A stretch of DNA of 64,000 nt. It comes from Brachynemurus nebulosus (Eukaryota > Arthropoda > Insecta > Neuroptera > Myrmeleontidae). Shown here one piece after another: positions 56,002 through 64,000 of this stretch (position 1 is its first letter; each line of letters begins with the position of its first letter). The notes under the pieces are model-generated. The model ran no database searches. It saw only the letters and a list, made by a program, of their open reading frames with translations, and was not told the DNA's origin. Made by a program: the position numbers and the translations under genes. The stretch covers positions 32,448,280 to 32,512,279 of the forward strand of contig JAPWDM010000008.1 in NCBI GenBank assembly GCA_035578155.1. The letters run 5' to 3'.

Positions 56002-57767
56002 CACCCGATTGAAGTTGAAATTTCCATGGTAATCTCTAGACGGAATTTTATTGAACGGGTCGCAGTTATGGAGAAGCGTGAAAAGTCGATAACGAAGAGG
56101 AAAGTCGATTTTTTGTACGATTTTCTATGCCATTTTTTTATGCGGTTTTTAAGAAAAAATACCATCTAAAGTGCATAATTTAAATAAAAAGCAAGAGAAA
56201 GTAAGAAATTTAAACACTAGTTGTGGGAAAATTTATCGATAATATTACTATTGATCGTTTTTAAGCATTTAATCATCAGTACTTACATTGCATAAGAAAG
56301 TAAGTTATTGCATCATTAAGTTTTTTTTTGCAGATGTATTTATCGCAATTTAATAATATTATAAAAATGAAATAAAGTATTCTCATGTGAAAATTAATGC
56401 TTTATCTAGTGTAGAAAAGCGACTTCTAGGGAAATCGTGAGGTTTTGAGCGTTTTGAGTTATGTATTTTTTATGAAACTCTTTTATGCAGTCCCCATCTA
56501 TTGTATAAAAAAGAATACCTATGCTCTATTTTGAAATCAAATTCTAGATTAAGTGCGATCAGGTAGAAACCAGAATCCATAAGAAGCCAAAGTAGGTATA
56601 TCTCGTTGAGGTATTGAGAAATTTTTTTTTTTTTTGGCCATTTTTAAGAATAAATATTTTGTTGTCTATTTTTAAGAAAATAATTTAGTTAGAAGGTTGG
56701 ATTCGAAATATTACAAATACAAATATTTGATAACAATTGAACACAAATTAAATGTATTTACAGTTGCTTTACCTTCAGGATTTACTTTGATTTTCACAGA
56801 TTTGTTAAACTTTAAATAATTTGACAAGGACAAAAATTAACTGATAGATAATAACAATGGAAGTAACTACTAGCATTTGTTTCACCTAACAACCATTGCA
56901 CATTTCATCATGCTACTCACATTTCATTACACTCTCTCATAACAGATTTCATTAGCCTCTCAAATTATCGAATTCTATACACTCTTATGCAGAGTTTCCC
57001 TCGCTATAGAAGCTTTCGCTTCACAAAAACATTAACTAAAAAATTTGGGGGACAGATCTACCCACACTGTCAACTTCCCATTGGGTGTCCTTAAAGACTA
57101 GAGACTACTGTACATAAATAATTCTTTTTTCATTTCAGGCGAATCCTCCCCTGGGCCCCCGATAGAAGCTTTGCCTCTTACACCATACCGGGGGCTTCGC
57201 CTTCTGTACCTAAGGGTGGGGGTCCACCCTTATCAAACAAATGATAACATCATTTGTTCTCAAGATATGTGAGACAAAATATATTTTGGCAAGAAATTAA
57301 TTTTTTCAATTTTTCTTATTTCGGTTTTTGCTTTTGTTTTTTTTTTTTAATTTTGTAATAAAATACTGGCGTTTTTAACATCAAGGAAAGTTCTTAGGCC
57401 ACTATATAATAATTTTATGGTAAAAAATCCATATAATCTATGTTATCTTAATAAAGTTAATTCCGTTTTTTTACCACAAAAACTTTGCTTAAAACTTTAT
57501 CCGGTCTTCATTTTTTGATTACGCATCTTATGAAATTAGTTCGGAGTTGATATCATCATTTGTTCTCGAGATATGCGAAACGAAAAAAAAATCATGAACG
57601 AACGAACGAATGAACGAACTAACCAACGCACACACAGACATCACGCTAAAAACGATGGATTCGGATTCTAGTGTCCTTGAAACGTACTGGAGATATGTCA
57701 AAATTAGCGATTTGTAAAATCGGACTCATTACAATAACTTCCTATGCAAAGTTAAAAATTTAAATTA
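56002..57767. other. AT-rich stretch with a motif array
   Basis: 56885-56990 is a second array of the CATTACAGATTTCATT motif (see 43365). 57220-57245 folds as TAAGGGTGG-GGGT-CCACCCTTA. 57597-57616 is (GAAC)n-like. No gene. Confidence 0.45.
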
Positions 57768-57769
57768 TA

Positions 57770-58469
57770 GTTGAAAAAATATTCCCAGACACTTTTGTAG
57801 GTTTTCTTCTTTTTTGTCCTTGTCGTACACTTTTCAACACTACACCAGTGTCCTTAATCAGTGGTTTATATTTAGTTTTTTTAAATATATGACATAATAA
57901 TATTTCATCTTCACAATACTACACCAGTGTCCTTAATCAGTGGTTTATATTTAGTTTTTTTAAATATATGACATAATAATATTTCATCTTCACAAAGTTA
58001 AAAAAATGATGCAATATTGTAAAGAAAAATAAAATATGTTATTTTCAATTAGAATAAACTATTTTCGTTTGATTTTAACTGATTTGAAAATTCTGAGCAG
58101 TACATATTGACATCCAGTGGTTTTTGTTTTTCAAAATTATATTTTTAATAGTATTAAATATTTTGCAATGAATCCAGTCATTCAGTTATTTTATGTATAT
58201 GTTTACAGTTAAGTTATAACTTATAATATATCATTAATGTCATTTGTTTTCGGTTTCTTTAAGAAATATTCTTCTGTAATCAAATTTTTATTGAATAAAC
58301 AGAATTTACATAAGAATATAAAATAGTGTTATTAACTTATATTATTATTTCGTAACCTAATGTTCAATTAGTACCCTATGCACTATTTATTTGTTTGACT
58401 GGAATTAGAAAAAGACAATCATACGTTAACAAAGAAACTATCAAAAGTGTCTGGGAATATTTTTTCAAC
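57770..58469. mobile_element. TA-flanked MITE with perfect 28-bp TIRs
   Basis: The left TIR GTTGAAAAAATATTCCCAGA...(57770-57797) is the exact reverse complement of 58442-58469. TA lies at 57768-57769 and 58470-58471. The TA duplication and size suit a Tc1/mariner-type MITE. It contains a 79-bp tandem duplication and no transposase. Confidence 0.8.
57836..57993. repeat. 79-bp tandem duplication
   Basis: Two adjacent copies (TACACCAGTGTCCTTAATCA at 57841 and 57920) differ at about one base, so the duplication is recent. It is internal to the MITE at 57770-58469. Confidence 0.9.
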
Positions 58470-59639
<1,170 letters not shown>

Positions 59640-59725
59640 ATAAAAATAATACTTTTTCAAAGTGGTTTATTTATTAAAAGCAAATATGGAATACCATAAA
59701 GTAATGCTCAAATCTATTAAATTTA
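59640..59725 (-). repeat. fragment of the 36021-36583 element
   Basis: The reverse complement of 59683-59725 matches 36139-36180 (TAGATTTGAGC-TTACTTTATGGT then ATTCCATATTTG). Short and diverged. Confidence 0.55.
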
Positions 59726-59815
59726 AAAACTATATATTTTATGTTGTTTTAAATGATAGCTCTCTCAGTAAAATTTTAAGCCCAAGTTCTTAAACATTTT
59801 TTAATTATGAAAAAG

Positions 59816-59985
59816 CCGTAGATATAATCACTATGAATTTACTACCCAGTGGCCCAAAATCACTATGACCTTGCCACCCAGTGGTCCATAATCACTGTGA
59901 CCTTACTACCCAGTGGCCCACAATCACTATCACCTTACTACTCAATGGCCCACAATCACTATAACCTTACTACTCAGTAAGCAGT
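59816..59985. repeat. 32-bp minisatellite, about five units
   Basis: Units CCTTACTACCCAGTGGCCCA then CAATCACTATGA, imperfect. They share the CCTTACTAC core and near-equal period with the 30-bp array at 4710-5432. Confidence 0.8.
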
Positions 59986-60110
59986 TTGCTATGGTTTTTA
60001 AAATATTGTTTCCCTTTGTGTTCACATATTTATGGACGTAACTCTACTGTGGAAATGCAATTAAAGTTTATATGCTTCGTTCTGCTGATTAGTGTGGCAT
60101 TAATTATGTA

Positions 60111-60114
<4 letters not shown>

Positions 60115-60175
<61 letters not shown>
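60115..60175. repeat. (TA)n microsatellite
   Basis: Uninterrupted TA run after ACCC. Confidence 0.95.
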
Positions 60176-60180
<5 letters not shown>

Positions 60181-60792
60181 AATACATGTAATATGTTTGA
60201 CTGAAGAATATGGAATTTTAATAATTTTTGTATATATATATTTGATTGTTTTGCCTGTATTATTGCCAGTTATAGGTATATAGGTATAGGAACCAAATGT
60301 CTAGTCGTATTGCCATAATTTTCTATATTGTTTCTAACAAATACAATTATTTTCTAAATGGTTTTTTAACATGGAATATGATTGTATGTGTAATGGATTC
60401 TAAATTGATATGTTATGTAATATTAGAAATTTTTATGTCTGATTAGCACGGGTGTTATTACAACTTTTTAGGATAATGTACCTATATATTTGTGAAATTG
60501 ATCGTAATGTTAGATAGATAATTATACGAATAATTGATTTAAAATTGGTGTATTAAAATGTAATTTTAGCAAATAATATATAAACAAAGAAAGAATGAAA
60601 TAGAATTTCTTTCTAGTATAGTAAATACTCTTTTTACTTCTTTTAATTCTAAAAATTTTCAATTTTTCTAAATTCTTTTTTACAAACAGAAAGTTACAAT
60701 AATCTTTGGGAAGTGAATTGTTTTTACAACGCTTTTGTAGATAGCAAAGAATAAATTTCTGTAATCTGCACTTGGTACTCGCTTATATTAGG
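60176..60792. other. anonymous AT-rich stretch
   Basis: No gene or repeat recognised. Confidence 0.4.
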
Positions 60793-62003
60793 TAGGGGAG
60801 ACAGGGGCATGTACTAACAGATTTTAGTTTTTTACATATTAAAAGGAAATGAAACTAGTTAGAGATTTTTTTTGTAAACGTTATGAAGCGTCAACTATAT
60901 CTGTCTATAATTTTTGATAAAAAAACTTACATATCCCTTGTACTTTCTATGGAAAAACCCATTTTCTTAAAAAATGTGCTTGTTAATACTTACCCCACTT
61001 TTGGGGTAAGTATTAACATTAGATTTTTAATATGATTATGATATTTTATAGATATGTATAGAAAATAAAACAAAGTATCATATTTAACATGTTTGTTATT
61101 AGAAAGGAATTAATTTGACATAGATAATTCTAATTTTAGATTTTTCTTTACCTTTACTTAATTAGTTAACGTTAATCATTATTTTAATTTTTTTCTGAGG
61201 CAATAGTTAGTTAGTTAGTCCTTATTAAGTAGCAAATTACGTCACTTTAACCTTGACAACGAAACAAAAATTGGTATATTTTCAGTCTTCGATAGACAAT
61301 CGTTTAACATCTTCTATATTAAAAAATATTTACTTATTAGTAAATAATTAGTCTTCGTCTTATTTAACATTATTATAATTCTTGAAATATATGATAACTC
61401 AGATAAAGCAAAACTATTGCTCTGCTTCACTGCAGAAAAGTTAGAAAAATTAAAGCCATTTAAATTTTGGTAACCTTGAAACATGAAAATGACGATATTT
61501 GGATTTTGAAATCGGGATGAATATAATAACTTCCTTATAACGAAGTTAAAAAAAATTGTCTTTGTTGCATAAAATTTAAACGAGGCAAATGTTAACATGT
61601 TAATACTTACCCCATTCATTTTGTTAATACTTGACCCGAAGGTAAATTTTTTACAAATTTATATTTTTTAAAAGAGTACGTTGATAATGCGGTAAAATTT
61701 AAACAAAATACAATACAAGATGGAATATGCTACCGTTTGAAATAAATTTAGTCTCTTTTAGGTATACAATCATGCTTCAAATAAAAAAACCGTCGACTTA
61801 AAAATGTTCTTTTACCTAATGAAATCTACGCCTTACTCACAACTTTGTTTTGCGCCAACCGACCGAAGACTGATTGGTCACAACGTGTCCGTGGTCATCT
61901 ACTGATGACAGCAACCGGACGTAGTTAATTTTTTCGTCCATAGTTTGGCGAAAAATGGCCTGTTAATACTTACGCCCGTTAATACTAGCCCCTGTCTCCC
62001 CTA
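60793..62003. mobile_element. TA-flanked element G4 with GTTAATACTTACCCC phrases
   Basis: TA at 60793-60794 and 62002-62003. The left end GGGGAGACAGGGGCATGTAC mirrors the right end (reverse complement GGGGAGACAGGGGCTAGTAT). The phrase TGTTAATACTTACCCC or its complement recurs near 60980, 61002(-), 61599, 61621 (variant) and 61960, plus both ends. The frame at 61314-61619 (101 codons, -) has no transposase motif. Confidence 0.7.
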
Positions 62004-62805
62004 CTAAAGAAGCCCTGTGCAGAATTTCACGTTTCTGGACCCAATGGTTTGCAATCACCAATAAATTTTTCATTCCCTATTTAGAGGATGGATTTCGAAA
62101 TTTCATGTAGCCTATAGCACTCCCGACATTAAGACGAATCCAGCGACACCTTCTTTACTAAAATCCGTCAAGCCATTTAAGTAGTTGCCTGTGTCTCAGA
62201 AACAGACATAATCAGAGGATACACATATACTGCCCAAACACATTACCCTCCTTCTGATGCAGTCGGGTAAAAAAAATTAATTTTCACTCATTCTGTAACA
62301 ACGTCAAATTAATCCTAATTAAAAAGAAGCACAAAATTCATTACATATGCATACACGTACACATTCATATGCTCATATAATATATACAGAAGTAATCTAT
62401 AAATATTATATAATATTATATATGATATTATGTAATTTATGCCCATTGAATATACAGATACGAATTGGGGCGTAAACTGTATGTATACGCGATACACTAA
62501 CACATACACGTATACGTACTACTGTGTGTGACAGGAATAATTTTACTCGAAAGTTGCGCAAACGATACAGAGTTAATCTGTGATGTTGAATATCATAATA
62601 TGGAATTTGGTCGTGACAAATGATTTTTAAGCGACTATAATAAAAAGGGTTTTCAATTCAACCTGTATGTATATAATATTGTTAGAAATGGGTCAAATTA
62701 GAGTTCCGAAAACATTCGAGTCCCGTATGGTTTTGTGTAGCTCTGTCATTTTCCACCAGTAGCGTAATTCGACATTGATGTGTACTTTACTTTTCAAAAT
62801 TTTTA
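62004..62805. other. AT-rich stretch with interspersed-repeat text
   Basis: 62155-62225 (AAATCCGTCAAGCCATTTAA, GTGTCTCAGAAACAGACATA) reads like the conserved tail of an interspersed element, but ends cannot be set. No gene. Confidence 0.4.
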
Positions 62806-63121
62806 CCAGCCGTATACACACCCGATGGATTTACCATCGGCAACATTTCAGGATGTTAGTTAGTGTTAACGATTTATTAAATATTATTTACTTTAATAGC
62901 CATAGTAACATATTTTTATACAATATCTTTAACTTTAAAAATGATTAATTTCTATGCAAATTTTCATTCCTTATTTAACCCACTTAGGGGACGAATTTTC
63001 AAAAATCCTTTTTTAGTACTCACTAACGTTACATGCGGAACTCCTGCGCAAAATTTTATTCTTCTAAACCCAACGGTTTAGTCTGTGCGTTGTCTGTCAG
63101 TCAGTCAGTCAGTGTTAGAGA
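62806..63121 (-). mobile_element. Helitron-like non-autonomous element, copy 2
   Basis: On the minus strand it starts TCTCTAACACTGACTGACTG after an A and ends TATACGGCTGG before a T (CTRR end, A/T target). It matches 52858-53179 along its length, with landmarks GACAGACAACGCACAG, CAGGAGTTCCGCAT and AAATATGTTACTATGGCT. The subterminal hairpin is weaker than in copy 1. Confidence 0.65.
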
Positions 63122-63369
63122 TTTATTCAGTAAATATTCGTCTACATGGATATCTGAATATGTGTAACAAATTTCGTGAGTATACATATGTACGTTTGGC
63201 TACGTATTTGACCACGTATTTCTCAGAAATTATGAATGCGATTGGAATGATTCTTCTTGCACTGATTTTTAGAAATTTTCAGTTACCACAACCGAAAAAC
63301 TGCTAAATTTTTTAGTTAAATAGCATATCATAAATTGTTTGGGTTATCGTAAACACAGTATAAATAATC

Positions 63370-63453
<84 letters not shown>

Positions 63454-64000
63454 ACAGTATGCTCTCTTAGTTTATTCCTTCCATATTATAGGTAGGTTCA
63501 TTTTTCCCTCTTTTATTATGTTAAATTTGATCTTTAATGTGTTTAAATCTAAAACAAATGACTGCTACAGGGTCATCAATGAATTTATAAATTTACTTAT
63601 TTATATTATATTTCTGAATATTCCATTTTACGTAATTTTATTGAAATTTAATTTAAATACAATAAAAGTCCCGATCAACCGGACACTCATCATCAGTTTT
63701 GAAACCACCAAAATGACCGCTTGTGGACTTTCAATTACATTTCGCTTGTAGACATTCAATACCGAAGATGAAAGGAAAAATTCGACTTCCGTGATGGGGC
63801 TCCGCTGGTAACGGGGTTTTTTTAATATATTTTCCATTCATTATAATAGTAAAATGTCCTGATAAATTGTTAAATTATCATTTGATGTAGGTGGTTATAC
63901 TTTCGGCTCGAAGCGGATACGTAATAATTTTGTATAACCATTGGGGGACCGGCCCGCCAACACATAATCTATAGTTGTTTTTATCTACGTCAATTGTATC
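63122..64000. repeat. AT-rich end of window with (TA)n at 63371-63450
   Basis: Apart from the TA run nothing is recognised. Frames at 63518-63751 and 63628-63837 overlap on opposite strands and show no domain. Confidence 0.5.

Overview
The window is AT-rich eukaryotic DNA (roughly 70% A+T by eye) with no host gene I can recognise. It has long (TA)n microsatellites, TTAGG-flavoured short arrays, tRNA-derived SINE-like pieces, Helitron-type ends and many short non-autonomous DNA transposons with terminal inverted repeats (TIRs). Together these suggest an arthropod nuclear genome. The frequent TAGGTA/TACCTA words and the MITE types recall sap-feeding Hemiptera such as aphids, but that assignment is an impression, not a demonstration. 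Almost all open frames are under 120 codons and are chance frames or transposon shadows.

The only long coding region is on the minus strand at 33711-35792. It encodes the reverse transcriptase (from inside the RT domain), a complete RNase H and a C-terminal CCHC-like motif of a 5'-truncated non-LTR retrotransposon. The element has a poly(A) end at about 32876-32897 and ATT microsatellite on both sides. Its 3' UTR carries a run of eight good stem-loops, three of which share a loop motif. The other recognisable coding remnant is a broken Tc1-like transposase arranged head-to-head with a second broken copy (43771-44590). A 28-codon RT-like scrap lies at 42050-42133.

Region by region: 0-9 kb holds SINE/repeat pieces, a MITE made of perfect TIRs around (TA)n, a 30-bp minisatellite and two TTAA-flanked elements. 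9-19 kb holds a nested TIR element, a pogo/Tigger-like MITE, an element built from 'GGGAGAGATGCCGC' phrases, and a 50-bp satellite with 100-bp dimeric order. 19-28 kb holds a hAT-like MITE nested inside the TIR of another element, a foldback element, and a CAGGG-ended element whose two halves are mirror-image arrays of a 103-bp unit. Each intact unit carries a heat-shock-element consensus. 28-36 kb holds tRNA-like pieces, a Helitron, a 620-bp foldback, a tiny poly(A) retroposed insertion with a 14-bp target duplication, and the LINE. 36-50 kb holds several palindromic elements, dispersed repeats, the Tc1 remnants and a long-TIR MITE sitting inside (TA)n. 50-64 kb holds two Helitron-like copies in opposite orientation, a 1.6-kb element with an 8-bp target duplication that carries TTAGG-like arrays, and further TA-flanked elements.

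There is no gene cooperation to describe; this is an intergenic or heterochromatin-like transposon graveyard with several young-looking insertions. The observations most worth pursuing are the conserved heat-shock consensus in the 103-bp mirror arrays, the LINE 3' UTR hairpin series, and four TA-flanked families that share one architecture (CCCTA ends plus several copies of a family-specific phrase).
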